A stretch of 64,000 nucleotides of DNA from Medakamo hakoo (GCA_026636295.1 CP089463.1:186001-250000); one strand, 5' to 3'. Positions 9,394 to 19,896 are shown, numbered from the stretch's first letter. Notes: a model not told the origin generated them from the letters alone. Made by a program: numbers and translations.

Positions 9394-11070
9394 ATGCCGG
9401 CCACCCGGCGCGCACCCAAGCGCGGCAGGCCGGACGCCCTGGTAGCGGCTGGAGCTGACACCGCCGGCGGCGGCGCGTCCGACGTCAGCGAGGCGCAGGG
9501 CTCGGACGGTGGCCCGCCTGTGCGCCGCACGCGGCGGACGACGGTGCGTGCGTAAGAAATCGGGGGCGTGTGTGTGGTGGGAGGGGTTCCAAGCTCTCGT
9601 CCACATGGCCGCCGAGTGGAGGAGCATCTGGTCCACCGGCACGGCGTGCGAGGTGGGCGGATGCAGCGGCGGCAGGCGACACAGCCGGGCCGTTTTTGTC
9701 GGGGCGCCAATGCGAACCGACGCGCACTGTCCCTTGCCCGGGGTGAGGGCGGGCGCTCCTTGCCCTGCCTCGCACCTTCCCCGTCGGCCGTCGGTCGGGT
9801 GGGGGGAGGCGCTCGGGCCTCGTCGTCGCGTGTGGACGGAACGCTCCGACCACGCCCGCCCCGCCCCTGTGGGTGTTTGACCGCAGTCGGGAGAGAGCGG
9901 GGCACGCGACCGGGCGCGCTCCTCCGGGGCTTGGGTGGGCGCGCACCCCGCCTGTCCGCCTCCCGGGCCCTCGGCCGCTGCACCCGCCCGCCAGGTCGCT
10001 TGTGCGAGGCCACAAGACGGCAATGCATGCGGGCGAGTCGTGCCTTTGCTGGGTGTGAGCAACGCCGGAACGCGCGCGCGGGGCACACACACGCACGCAA
10101 AACAAAACCTTGGCCTCACGAAAAAAACACCACACCCGCCGTCGCCTGTGCACCATCCCTCCCACACCTACCCACACAGGCGCCCCTGCCCAAGCCCAGC
10201 CCCCTCGGCGCCGCCGCCGACGCCTCCGACGCCGACCGCCTGGCCGAGGCCGCCACCCGGTCGACAGGAGACGCCGGCCCCAAGCCGGCCGCGCCGGCGC
10301 CGGCCCAGCTGCCGTACACCCTCCCGCCCGGCGTCGCGGCTGTCTACTTGTCCGTGCGCTGGCACGGCTCGGACGGGGGCGCGCGCGTCCACGCGCTCCG
10401 CCTGAAACCCGTGCCGTCCGTGGATGCCCTGGGTGGGTTGTCGTCGCGTTTGCTGGCCCGCGCGTTCGCGGACGGCGCGCCGAGCGCCGGCGGGCGCGGC
10501 GGCGCTGCCAGCCAAGGCAGCGGCGGCGGCGGTGGCGGCCGCCGCTCGTCCGGCGGCACGCCCCTGCCCACCCGCCCGGCGTACCTCTCCTCCCCGTCCT
10601 ACTACCGCTTCACGCCCGTCGACGAGTTCATGTCCCTGCCGGGGGACGTCGCCCGCACGGAGTTCCGGCTGGTGGTGGTGGACGAGGACGGGTGGGAGCG
10701 GACTGTGTTGCGGCGGGACATGGGCGACCACTCGCCCGGCGGGGCGGCGGTCGTGGGCGGGGCGGAGCAGGAGGCCGACGGCAGCGCCGCGACGCCCCCG
10801 CCTCCCGGCGCGGCGCCGCCCGCCGCCGACGCCGCCGCGTCCGCCGCCGCCGCCGCGTCCGCGCCCGCGGCCGGCCCCACGGAGGAGGAAAAGCGCAAGC
10901 TGCTCGTCACGGTCGTCGAGTTTGAGTCGGCCGCCCTCATCGGCGGCGGCCAGTTCGGCGTGCGCCTGTCCCTGGTCGCGTACCCGGTCGTCTCCGTGTC
11001 GCGGGCCTTCCTGGACTCCGTCGCGGGCCGGCTGCGGGCGGGCGACCCGACGCTCGTGGGGTTGCTGTGA
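9394..11070 (+). CDS. Unknown protein with AT-hook-like N-terminus
   Basis: Exon 1 (9394-9543) encodes MPATRRAPKRGRPDALVAAG..., containing a single RGRP core as in AT-hooks and an acidic/basic mix ending RRTRRTT. A GTGCGT donor follows. Exon 2 (10180-11070), after acceptor CCCACACAG, keeps phase 0 and gives a total of about 346 residues. Conserved-looking parts are 'AAVYLSVRWHGSDGGARVHALRL', 'YYRFTPVDEFMSLPGDVARTEFRLVVVDEDGWERTVL' and a C-terminal 'KRKLLVTVVEFESAALIGGGQFGVRLSLVAYPV', joined by Gly/Ala-rich linkers. I do not recognise the family. The 636-nt intron might hide another exon (a short open stretch near 9596-9652 was considered). DNA binding is inferred only from the AT-hook-like core. 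Confidence 0.6.
9544..10179 (+). other. 636-nt first intron of the AT-hook-like gene
   Basis: Runs from donor GTGCGTGCG to acceptor CCCACACAG. It contains no ORF with recognisable similarity, though GC bias leaves long open frames on both strands. It includes a small palindrome GCATGC near 10024. Confidence 0.45.
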
Positions 11071-11181
11071 AGAGAGAGAGAGAGAGGCGCGCTGCGCGCC
11101 GCTCGCGCGCGTCGTGGCCCTTCCCCCTCTCGCCTCCGCTTCCGCCGCCTCCCGCGCCCCGTCCCTCCCTTCTGCCGCACT

Positions 11182-11183
<2 letters not shown>

Positions 11184-11222
<39 letters not shown>

Positions 11223-11267
11223 TTGCTTTCAGTCTTGTGCGTGTGCGTGTGTGTGTGTGTGTGTGTC
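11184..11267. repeat. 39-nt C run followed by a GT microsatellite
   Basis: An uninterrupted C tract covers 11184-11222, and a (GT)n-rich tract lies at about 11236-11267. Both sit in the 238-bp tail-to-tail gap between the AT-hook-like gene and INTS1. On the INTS1 sense strand this is a G run about 87 nt after its stop. Exact length could be affected by sequencing slippage. Confidence 0.9.
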
Positions 11268-11308
11268 ACAAAAATGCCTACAGGAAACTTTTCTCTCTCG
11301 TTCCTCTC

Positions 11309-14300
11309 TCAAGCGGCCAAGCAAAACGCGTCTCCCACCACCCCGCCCGCGCCCGCCGCTAACAGAGCCGCCGCGTCTTCATTGCGCGCCGCTGGTCCCG
11401 GCCGCAGCGGCAGCCAGAGGGGGGCCGCGCTGCCCACCACGGCCGCCACAGCCGGGCCGCCGGCGCGAAGAGCAGCAGCGGCACCCCTGGCCAGAGCCCT
11501 GCGCGCGGCACGCCCGCCCGCCGACGCGGGCAGGCTCGCCGCGCCGGCCAGGGCGTCCAGGGCTGAAGCCGCGGTGTCCGGGTCTCTCGCGGCTGCTAAG
11601 CAAGCGCACAGGGCCCGGACGGCCGGCGGGCAAGCCGCCAGGGTGGGCGGCGGGACGGCGGCCAGGGCGGCCAGGGCGGCCGAGCGCGCTGGCGACGCCG
11701 GGTCGTCCTCTGGCGGGCCGGCGCTTTCCGCCGCTTCCTCCAAGCGGGCGGCGGCGGCGGCCGCGGCTTCGACGCCCCGCACGTCAGCAGGACTCGGAGG
11801 AGGCAGGTCAGCCGCCTCGCCAGAGCGCGCAGCCGCCAGGCCGGGCGCCAAAGCGGGCGCAGATGGAAATGCACCCGGGTCGAGCGCGGGCAGGCCGCCC
11901 TCCGCCAACGCCGCCCGCAGCGCCGGCGCGGCCGCCGCCCAGCCGCACAGCGTCGCCCCCAAGGCTCTGGCTAAGCTGACAGCCGCGGCTTCCGTGCGCA
12001 GCTGGGGGCGCAGGGCGGCCAAGCCGGCGGCCGCGGCGGCCAGCACGGCCGCGCCGCCCGCCGCGGCCGCGGCGGGCGCGCCCCCCCGCCCCCTTTCCAC
12101 GCGCCGCAGCAGGCCGCCCAGCTCGTCGACGAGGACGACGCCGCGCTCCAGGGCACCCAGCCCCGCCGCCCGGTCGTCTGGCGTCGCCGCCGTCGCCAGG
12201 CCGGCCGCCACGCCCGCCAGGGCCGCGCCCACGCTCTCCAGGTGCAGCGCGGCCGAGGGCGGGTGGGCTGCCGCCGCGCCGACGGCAGCGGCGAGGGCGG
12301 CCGGGCCGGCGCCTGCGGGGACGGGGGACGCCAGGGCAGAGGTCACACCGTGCATGTGTTTGGCCAGGACGCAGCCCTGGGTGGCGGACGCGGCCAGGGC
12401 GGCGGCGTGCAAGCGGGAGAGGAGGGGCGAGGGGGGCGGGCCGTCCCCCTCGCCCTCCCCCCCGCCCCCTCCAACCGCCGCCAACGCGCCCGCCACGCCG
12501 TCCGGGAACAGCAGGTACAGGCGGGCCAGCAGGTTGGCGGCAGTGGACGCACCGCCCTGGCCGCCGCCGCCGCCCACCCACCCGGCGGCGCGGGCCAGGG
12601 CGTCGACGGCCGCCCCCATCTGCTCCGCGCCTTGGCTCGCGGCCGACGCCAGGGCGGCCAGGCCGGCCGGCAGGCGTGGGGCGGCGGACGCATCGGCTTC
12701 CTCAACACCCGCCGCAGCCACAACCGCCAGGCCCGCCATGGCCGCAGCACCGGCCGGGCGGATGCGCAAGGCGGGCGCGGGCCAACCCACGCCCGCGCCC
12801 GCGCCACCGGCAGCCGGGCCGCCGTTGCCACGCCACAGGGCGGCCGCGGCCGGCGGGTTCAGGCCGGCTTCGACAGCGGCGAGGGCGGCTGCAGCCGCCA
12901 CAGACGCAGGAGGGGAAGGCGCCCGCCCGTCGACCCGCAAGGCCAGCGCCGCGGCTGCGAGCGCAGCCCGCCCGGCCGGGCCCGCGCGCGCGGCCGCGCC
13001 GCTGACGAGCGCGGCCGCGCCCGCCAGGGCTGCTGGACTCGCCCGGCCGTCCAGGCCGGTTTGCAGGATGGCGGTCAAGCCGGGCAGCACGCCAGGCCCG
13101 CTCAAGCCTGGGTCCAACACTAAGACCGCGTCCGCGGCGGCGGCCGCGCGCGCCGGGCTGGAGAGGGTTTCGCTGTGCAGCACGCCGACCGCTTCGGCCG
13201 CGGCCGACGCGGCAGCAGCCGGCCCGCCCGCCAGCGCGGTCGCCACTGCGGCCGCCACATCGGTCGTCAAGTCCGCGGGTGGCGAGGAAGCCAGTGCGTC
13301 GGCCAGGCTCATGGAGGAGTCGCGGGGGCGAGGGCGCAGCCACGGCTGGAGAGCAGCCGCGCGGGTGGCGTCGCCCGCCTCGGCCGCGGCCCGCAGGGCG
13401 TCTTCCAACGCAGCGCGCCCAACCAGGCGCACGGTAGGCGGCAGCAACACCGCCAGGACGTGGGTGGGTGCAGTCGCCAGGCCGGCCGATGCCGCGGAAA
13501 TCAAGGCCGGCAGGGGGTGGGGCGGGCGTGGCGCGGCCGCGACAGCCGCCGCGACGCCCGCCACGTCTGGTCCAGCCCGCCCAGCCGCCCACGCATCGGC
13601 CAGGGCTTCGGCGGGTGTGCGCAGTGGTTGGGTGGGTAACGGGACAGGCTCCCCGTCCCCCGCTTCGACCTCCATCTGCGCGGCGGGTGGCGGCACCCTG
13701 GCCGCGACGGCCGCGGCGAAGGGCCCGTCACTCCCGCCCAGGGCGCGCGCCGCGGCCGCTGCACGCGCCGCCAGGCCCGCTTCCGCTGCTGCAGACGCGT
13801 GCGTCTCTGGGTCCGCGTCCAGTGCCGCCAGCAAAGCCGCCGGGTGGCGGGCGCCCAGGCGGACGAGGGCGGACACGCGGGCGGGCGGCGGCAGGGACGC
13901 GACCGCGGCCGTGGCGAGCGCCGGGTCGCCGCACAGCGCAGCGGCCGCGGCGGCCGCGTCACCGTGCCCTTGCCACACGTCCGGTTCGTTTACCGCCTTG
14001 TCCCGGGCAGCAGATGCGACGGCAGCGTCGCCAATGTCCAGCGGCCCTGCGGACGCAGCGGCGGCCAGGGCAGCCAGGGTCGCGCCCGCGCCGCCGCCAC
14101 CACCCACCCACGCCGCACACAGCGCTCGCAGCACAGCGGCCGCGCCCGGTGGGGGTGGGCGAGCGGCGAGTTGGGTCGCCAGGCTGGCGGGGCGGGCGGC
14201 CCAGGCGGCGGCAGCGGCGGTTCCGGCGGCGGTCGGATGAGATCGAGCGAGGAGTGCCAGCAGGGGCCGGACCTCCCACCCGCCCTCCCCGTCCGCGGCG

Positions 14301-17300
14301 GCCGCGGCGATGGCGGCTGGGGCGGCGGCCGCGACCGCGTCGGCGGCTGGGGAGGGCAAGGCTTCCAGGGCGGCCGCGGCGGCGTCGACGTCGCCGCCCT
14401 CACCGCCCAGCAGCGCGGCCAGGCAGGCGCGCGCGCCCGCCCGCACGCCGGCCGCGGCGTCGCCCAGCCGCCCGACGAAGCGGGCCAGGGCGGCGGACGC
14501 GGGCGCGGCGCCGTCGCCTTGAGCCAGCCCCGCCCTCAACGGCGCTGCCAGGGCGGCCACGACCGCGGCGTCGCTCGTGCCTTCGCAGACGGCGAGCTCG
14601 AGGAGGTCAGGGCGCCAGGCAGGAGGCAGGCGGCCAGCCGTCGCCGGGCCGTCTGGCGCGGCCAGCAGCGCGCGCGCCCACCGCCAGGCGGCGGACGGGG
14701 TGGGTTCGCACCCAGCCGCCTCAGCCACAAAGTCAACGGACGCGTTGGCGGCGGACCGCAGGGACGCGCCCGCGCCAGACACGCCCGCGAGCCGGACTAA
14801 AAACGGCACGTCCAGCTGCTCAGCCGGCGGTAAAGCCCGCGGCGCGGCGCACCCAGTGCGGCGGAACAGGGTCACACCGTCCGGCGGCGCCCAGGCCGCC
14901 CCACACTGGGACAGGGACTCGACGACGGCGTCGACAGCCTCCACGTCGGCCGCTGCTTCCTTGGCCGACGCCGCGGCCGCGGCTACAGCGCCACCCACCC
15001 CGCCCGCTGCCACGTCCGCCGCCCCGACCGCCATGGCCACCAGCACCCGGCGCAGGTTGGGGTCTCTGTCGGCGGCAGCGGTGACGAGCCCTGGCTCGCC
15101 GGCCGCGGCAATGAGGGCCGCCACACGCACAGCGCTCCACCACGCGCCCGCCTCGGCCAGCGCGGGCGGCGCGGGCTCGTTGGACGGCGCTGCCAGCGGC
15201 GGCGCGGGCGGCTCAAAGGCCGCCAGGGCAAAGGCCGCGTCCAGGAGTTGGGGGTTGGCCAAGCGTGGCGGCCGCGGCGGCAGGACGGTGGGGGTCGGGC
15301 TGACAAAGTCGGGCGCCGCCTCCCCACCACTCCGCACCGCTTCGCCCGCGAGGTGCCGCACCAGCAGCGCGTCCGCCAGGGCCAGGGCGTCGCGTGGAGC
15401 TAAAGGCGAGGGGACGGCGAGGCCGGCCACAAGGACGTGGGTGAGCGTGTCTTCCAGGAGAGGGGACGCGGACGACAGCGCGCCCAGCGCTCGCAGCGTG
15501 GCCGGGTCGCCGGACTCTTCACCGGGCGTGCAGTAGGCCCGCGGGTCCGGGTTGAGGAAGAGGAGGCGGGCCAGCAGCGCCCGAAATGTGTCGGGTGGGA
15601 GGCCGGGGAGGGCGGGGGCGACGGTCGCGCCGGCCCAGGCGGCGGCGGCGGCCAGCGCCGGGCCCGCCTCTTGAAGAAATGCCGGGAGGGGCGGGTGCGG
15701 CGGCGGCGCGCCGGCGCCGGCCCCGGCGCCGCCACTCCCACCCTCCGCCGCCGCCGCGCCCACCAGCATGACATGGCAAAACAGGGCCATGACATCCCCA
15801 AACCACCGTTCTTTGAGTTCGGGCGCGGGCGCGACGGCGTCCAAGCCGGCCGACGGCGGGGTCAGCAGGGCAGGCGCGAGCGCGGCGGGCCGCAGGCAGC
15901 CGCCCGCCCCGCGCACCAGGCGGCGCACGACTTCCCGCAGGCGGGCGCGGGACGGGGCGTCGCCGCCGGCCAAGACGTCAAGCAGAGCAGAGCCGACCAT
16001 GGCTTCGACGGCGCCGGGCGGGAGGCGGCCGGACACGGCGCGGACGATGGCGGCGGACGAGGCGGGGCCTGCAGCGGGCGCGGTCGGCGTGGCCGCGCCG
16101 CCGCCCTGCGCCGCCGGGCCACCGCCGCCGCCGCCTCCCTCCCGGGCTTCCTGGCCGATGAGGGCGCGCAGCGCGCCCGCCGCGTACTCGGGCGCCGCCC
16201 GGGCCAGGCCCTCAACCGCCCGGCTGACGGCCGACGCGTGCGCCGGCTTCGCGCGCAGGGCCAGGACGGTCCCCAGGGCGGCCAAATCCTCGGCCTCCGT
16301 GCCTCCGCCCGTCGCCACGACTTCTTCGAGCAGGGCTGCTCCGGCCCGGGCAGAGGCGGGTGAAGCCAACAGCGGGCCAACAGCAGCGGCGGCAGCGGCT
16401 CTCCCAGCCGGCGTGCGGCAGGCGAAGGCAAGCAGGCGGGCGGTCGACCGCGCGCCGTCGCCGCCGCCGCGCAAGGGTGGCAGGGCTTTGACGCGGGTGA
16501 CTAAAGCTTGCAGGGCGGCGGAGCGGTCGCTGTCCGTGAATTTGGAAGGCGGCGACTCGGCGCCGGCGGCGGCGGCGGGCGCGGGCGGCGGAGAGGGCGA
16601 CGGGCCGGCCGGCGCAAGCAGGTCGCCCAGGCCGCCGCCGCCGCCGCCGCTCCCGCCGCCGGCAACCCCGCCCGCTCCTGGTGGGCGTGGGCCTCCTGGC
16701 CCGCCGCCTAAATCAGCGGGCGCCGGGCCAATGCTCCAGTCGGCGGGGAGGGGCGGCGGCGGCGCGCCCTGCCCCCGGGCTGTGCGCCGGCCACGCGGCG
16801 GGAAAGCAGAGAGCACGCCCGCGACGAGGCCTGCCGACGCGGGCGCGTCCACCCAGAGGCGCGGGCCAAACAGGTCGTCCAGGAAAGCCGTGATGAGGGC
16901 GGGCGGCCAGTGCGGCGCGGCCGCCGGCGCGGGCGGCTGGGCGGACGCAGCGCGTGCCGACGCGCGCCCGCTGCGGCCCTTGCTGGGCGCTTGAGGTGGT
17001 TGGGGCGGCGGCGCGTCGAGCCCGGCCGGCAACATGGCTGCCGCCAGCAGGGCTAGGGGCTGGGCTGCGGCCACCGCCCGGCCGCGTGGGCCGACCGCGG
17101 TCAGGGCGGCCGGGCCGGGCGCGGGCGCGGGCGCGGCTGCGGCAGCCGCGCTCGCACCGCCACCGCCGCCGCCGCCGTGCAGGAAGCCGAGCAGGCGGGC
17201 GCGGGTGGCCGGCAAGCCCGCCACGGCTGGGCGGGCCCGTACTGCCGCCACGACGGCCGCGTACGCGGGCCGGGCCGGGCCGGCGGGAGCGGCGGCGAGG

Positions 17301-17818
17301 GACGCCAAGGCCGCGTCCAGCGCGGCGTCGGCCGCGGGCGCGTCCCCGCCGTCCAGGGCGGCCGCGACCCGGGATTCCAGGGACGCCGGTGGGTCTGGTG
17401 GAGGTGGAGCCGGTGGAGACGCGGACCGGGTCCGCTTATCGCCGGCCTTGGCAGGCGCGGCCGCCTTGGCACCAGAGGTCGCACCCCCGCCCCCGCCCTT
17501 GGTCGGTGCCGCTTTCTTGGCGGCGGCGGCGGCGGCGGCACCACCACCACTTCCACCACCGCCGCCGCCAGCAGCCTTGGCGGCCTTTTCCCCGCCGCGT
17601 GGTGGCAGGGCGGACACGCCTCCCGCCGGCTTGGTGGTGGTGGCCGCCTTGGCCTTGGTCGCAGCGGGCGCCGCCGGCGCGGGGGCGGGCGCGGGATCGC
17701 CCCCCGCCTTGCCCTTGGCGGCGCCTGCCTTGGCCTTGCCAGGCGGGTCGGCGGCTGGCTTGGCCTCCTTCGCCTTGCGCGGGGGAGGGGATGGGTCCCG
17801 CCCCCGCTTGGGCGGCAT
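11309..17818 (-). CDS. Integrator complex subunit 1-like protein (INTS1)
   Basis: One uninterrupted exon of about 2,169 residues from MPPKRGRDPSPP (ATG at 17818; an upstream in-frame ATG at 17833 adds five residues). The N-terminal ~150 residues are Lys/Pro/Ala-rich and disordered. Around residues 300-350 is 'ALITAFLDDLFGPRLWVDAP...GLVAGVLSAFPPR', which resembles the INTS1 block with 'FLED.LGDR.WVD...F...I..AF'. Later blocks such as 'ELKERWFGDVMALFCHVMLVG' and 'DRDPNLRRVLVAMAVG' sit where INTS1 has conserved helical repeats. Overall length matches animal INTS1 (about 2,190). Integrator cleaves snRNA and promoter-proximal transcripts. Much of the rest is Ala/Gly-rich helical repeat with weak similarity, so the call rests mainly on the N-terminal block and length. 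Confidence 0.6.
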   Translation of the reverse strand: MPPKRGRDPSPPPRKAKEAKPAADPPGKAKAGAAKGKAGGDPAPAPAPAAPAATKAKAATTTKPAGGVSALPPRGGEKAAKAAGGGGGGSGGGAAAAAAAKKAAPTKGGGGGATSGAKAAAPAKAGDKRTRSASPPAPPPPDPPASLESRVAAALDGGDAPAADAALDAALASLAAAPAGPARPAYAAVVAAVRARPAVAGLPATRARLLGFLHGGGGGGGASAAAAAAPAPAPGPAALTAVGPRGRAVAAAQPLALLAAAMLPAGLDAPPPQPPQAPSKGRSGRASARAASAQPPAPAAAPHWPPALITAFLDDLFGPRLWVDAPASAGLVAGVLSAFPPRGRRTARGQGAPPPPLPADWSIGPAPADLGGGPGGPRPPGAGGVAGGGSGGGGGGLGDLLAPAGPSPSPPPAPAAAAGAESPPSKFTDSDRSAALQALVTRVKALPPLRGGGDGARSTARLLAFACRTPAGRAAAAAAVGPLLASPASARAGAALLEEVVATGGGTEAEDLAALGTVLALRAKPAHASAVSRAVEGLARAAPEYAAGALRALIGQEAREGGGGGGGPAAQGGGAATPTAPAAGPASSAAIVRAVSGRLPPGAVEAMVGSALLDVLAGGDAPSRARLREVVRRLVRGAGGCLRPAALAPALLTPPSAGLDAVAPAPELKERWFGDVMALFCHVMLVGAAAAEGGSGGAGAGAGAPPPHPPLPAFLQEAGPALAAAAAWAGATVAPALPGLPPDTFRALLARLLFLNPDPRAYCTPGEESGDPATLRALGALSSASPLLEDTLTHVLVAGLAVPSPLAPRDALALADALLVRHLAGEAVRSGGEAAPDFVSPTPTVLPPRPPRLANPQLLDAAFALAAFEPPAPPLAAPSNEPAPPALAEAGAWWSAVRVAALIAAAGEPGLVTAAADRDPNLRRVLVAMAVGAADVAAGGVGGAVAAAAASAKEAAADVEAVDAVVESLSQCGAAWAPPDGVTLFRRTGCAAPRALPPAEQLDVPFLVRLAGVSGAGASLRSAANASVDFVAEAAGCEPTPSAAWRWARALLAAPDGPATAGRLPPAWRPDLLELAVCEGTSDAAVVAALAAPLRAGLAQGDGAAPASAALARFVGRLGDAAAGVRAGARACLAALLGGEGGDVDAAAAALEALPSPAADAVAAAAPAAIAAAAADGEGGWEVRPLLALLARSHPTAAGTAAAAAWAARPASLATQLAARPPPPGAAAVLRALCAAWVGGGGGAGATLAALAAAASAGPLDIGDAAVASAARDKAVNEPDVWQGHGDAAAAAAALCGDPALATAAVASLPPPARVSALVRLGARHPAALLAALDADPETHASAAAEAGLAARAAAAARALGGSDGPFAAAVAARVPPPAAQMEVEAGDGEPVPLPTQPLRTPAEALADAWAAGRAGPDVAGVAAAVAAAPRPPHPLPALISAASAGLATAPTHVLAVLLPPTVRLVGRAALEDALRAAAEAGDATRAAALQPWLRPRPRDSSMSLADALASSPPADLTTDVAAAVATALAGGPAAAASAAAEAVGVLHSETLSSPARAAAAADAVLVLDPGLSGPGVLPGLTAILQTGLDGRASPAALAGAAALVSGAAARAGPAGRAALAAAALALRVDGRAPSPPASVAAAAALAAVEAGLNPPAAAALWRGNGGPAAGGAGAGVGWPAPALRIRPAGAAAMAGLAVVAAAGVEEADASAAPRLPAGLAALASAASQGAEQMGAAVDALARAAGWVGGGGGQGGASTAANLLARLYLLFPDGVAGALAAVGGGGGEGEGDGPPPSPLLSRLHAAALAASATQGCVLAKHMHGVTSALASPVPAGAGPAALAAAVGAAAAHPPSAALHLESVGAALAGVAAGLATAATPDDRAAGLGALERGVVLVDELGGLLRRVERGRGGAPAAAAAGGAAVLAAAAAGLAALRPQLRTEAAAVSLARALGATLCGWAAAAPALRAALAEGGLPALDPGAFPSAPALAPGLAAARSGEAADLPPPSPADVRGVEAAAAAAARLEEAAESAGPPEDDPASPARSAALAALAAVPPPTLAACPPAVRALCACLAAARDPDTAASALDALAGAASLPASAGGRAARRALARGAAAALRAGGPAVAAVVGSAAPLWLPLRPGPAARNEDAAALLAAGAGGVVGDAFCLAA

Positions 17819-17959
17819 GGTGCCTTGCAACACGCGACCAAAAAAAAATGAGAGTGCATGCCTTTTGACCCCAGGGAGAAAACACGCCGAGGAAAAACAA
17901 CCTGCTCACTCCCTCCTTTCCCGACCGTCGAGATAAACAACGCCTCCATCCCAACAATC
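17819..17959. promoter_or_regulatory. Shared 141-bp 5' region, INTS1-like / LHC gene
   Basis: Divergent region with A-rich tracts. A GATAA core (around 17931-17935, GAGATAAAC) lies about 25 nt before the LHC start codon; GATA/I-box elements are common in light-regulated plant promoters, but function here is inference. Confidence 0.4.
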
Positions 17960-19396
17960 ATGGCCTTCTCCTTGAAGCCCGCGTCCGTCCTGGCCCCGCG
18001 CCGCGCGGTGAGTTTGGTGTAGGAGGCGGGCCGCGGCAGTGCCGCGCGGGGAGGCGGACAAAAAGGGTGCAGGTTGTTTTGCTTTGGCAGTGTCGTCGGA
18101 CGCCCGCCAAGGCCAGGCAGGGGGCCTGCTCGATCACCCGCACCCTCCCAGGCCTGGCGTGACGTGTGAAGATGACTGGCGGATGTGGTTTGTGTACCAC
18201 AACCCTCCCCGCGCTCCGCGCGCGCGGGAAGTGTCGCGGGCTGGGCAGAGGGTCGGGCCGGTGCACGGAGCCCCACGCATGCAGTCACGCGCACGGCCTC
18301 GGCCTCGGTCCGACCACCACGCCGACACCCCCACCCGGACGACTGGGGCGTAGGCTGTGCGGTCGTGTGGGCAGCGTGGCGAGCCGGTGCCTGGCCGATG
18401 CTTGGAGCGAGAGAAGAGCAGAACGCGGCGCGGGGCTGCGCCGACCCTCACCCGCCCTCCGTTGCTGCCGTCTCATCCTCGCCACCGTGACTCCTTCCAT
18501 CCGCCTGTGCACATGGCCGCGGGCCCGGGCGGGGACGCATCCCACCCTTCGCGCGCCCCGACGCCGGCTGCCTCACGCTCACACCCCACCCTTCACCCCA
18601 ATCACCCGCACAACACCAAACACGCGCAGGTCCGCGCCGCCGCCGGCAAGACCCTGTGGTACCCCGGCGCGACCGCCCCGGCCCACCTGGACGCCAACGC
18701 CCCGGGCTACGCCGGCTTCGACCCGCTCAACCTGGCCGCCAACAGCGACGGCAAAGCGCTCGAGTACTTTAAGGAGTCGGAGCGGGTCCACGGCCGGTGG
18801 GCGATGGCCGCCATGGCCGGCATCCTGGCCGCCCCGGGCGACTGGTGGACGGCCGGTGCCAAGCCGACCCCCATCCCGCTGACGACGCTCCTGGCCGTCG
18901 AGGTCGCGTTCATGGCGTTTGTCGAAGCCAAGCGCTACGAAGGCTGGCAGAAGCGCACGGACAAGTTCTTCGACCCGGCCGGCATGGACTCCCCCGAAAT
19001 GCGCGTCAAAGAAATCAAAAACGGCCGCCTCGCCATGCTGGCCGTGCTGGGCTGTGCGTCCGTGCACGCGGTCCGCGGCCTGACCCCGCTGGAGGCGCTG
19101 AAGTCGCACATGTCCGCTCCCTGGGCCGAGAACATTTACACGTCGTCGGTCGGCAAGGAGTTCGCGGTCGCGGTGGCGCTGGGCGCGACCATCCCCATGG
19201 TCATTGAGGCGCGCAAGGTGAGTGTGGGGGCGTGTGGGTGCGGCGCGCGCGCACGCACGCGGGCGGTGTCACCCCTTTTTTCGCGCTCCCGTCCTTTTCA
19301 CGCGCACGCGCCCCGCCCATCCCCATCCCCTCACTCAAACAGACCCTGGACCCCAAGGCCGACAAGGGCCCCTTCAAGTCGGCCATCCCCTTCTGA
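17960..19396 (+). CDS. Chlorophyll a/b-binding protein, PSI antenna type (LHCA-like)
   Basis: Exons 17960-18007, 18630-19217 and 19343-19396 encode about 229 residues. Exon 1 is just a 16-codon transit-peptide start (MAFSLKPASVLAPRRA). Mature sequence begins 'VRAAAGKTLWYPGATAPAHLD' with the LHCA-type 'GFDPLNL' motif. Helix B is 'ESERVHGRWAMAAMAGIL' (Glu, His and Arg ligands present) and helix A is 'KEIKNGRLAMLAVLG' (Glu, Asn, Arg present). The third helix lies between. It ends 'DKGPFKSAIPF', unlike the usual 'HLSNPFGNN' end, so it may be a divergent LHCA. It should bind chlorophyll in the thylakoid and feed PSI. Intron 1 is 622 nt, phase 0. It is convergent with a second LHCA. Confidence 0.9.
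18008..18629 (+). other. 622-nt first intron of the LHC gene
   Basis: Donor GTGAGT, acceptor CACGCGCAG, phase 0, located exactly between transit-peptide start and mature region. No exon-like ORF is supported inside. It has a GCATGC palindrome near 18276. Its neighbour LHCA gene has a similar-sized intron at the equivalent site. Confidence 0.5.
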
Positions 19397-19896
19397 AGAG
19401 AGGGAGGGAGTGCGTGTGGCGTGTTTTTTTGCCTGTGAAAAGATGGAGAAACACCAACCGGCTGGCTGGATGGATGGGAGGGGTGTGAACGGACGGCGTG
19501 CGTGATCAGAGAGAGGTGGGCCCTTCCCGCGCCCACAAATGTGCGTGCCCGCCGGCCCATGAAGCCCCCCGGTCCCTTGTTAAAAAAAGAGTTGAGAAGC
19601 AGATGACGAAAGCAAAACGAGGACGGGAAGGTTGGAAGAGGTGCGCGCGCACTTGCTCTTTTTCTCTCGGTTCACACAAAAAGAGGGCGCACGCACACAC
19701 AGCGCCATCCCCAGGCTCCGCCCACTCACACAGCTCTAACACAAACACCGGCGGCGACCAGACAGAGGGAGCGCGCCCCGCTCCCCTCCCGCGCCCGCCA
19801 GCACTTTCAAAAAACACACGCCTTTCTTTCCATTCCTCATGAGGTTTTTTTCATTCACGCAGAAAAGATGGAGGAAAGCCGTCCATCTCATCACCT
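19397..19896. other. 500-bp tail-to-tail gap between two LHCA genes
   Basis: Largest convergent gap in the window. It is noticeably lower in GC than surrounding coding DNA, with several A-rich tracts (19579-19610, 19806-19820). It should hold both 3' UTRs. No ORF or RNA gene is supported. Confidence 0.5.

Noticed and set aside
9596-9652. Short exon candidate (LVHMAAEWRSIW) inside the AT-hook gene intron
   Set aside because: Weak acceptor (CCAAG) and the phase does not connect to both flanking exons.
11067-14240. Plus-strand open frame of 1,057 codons opposite INTS1
   Set aside because: Antisense shadow. With third codon positions almost always G or C, reverse frames lack stops. Composition (Ala/Arg/Pro only) has no domain content and the minus-strand frame is longer and family-like.
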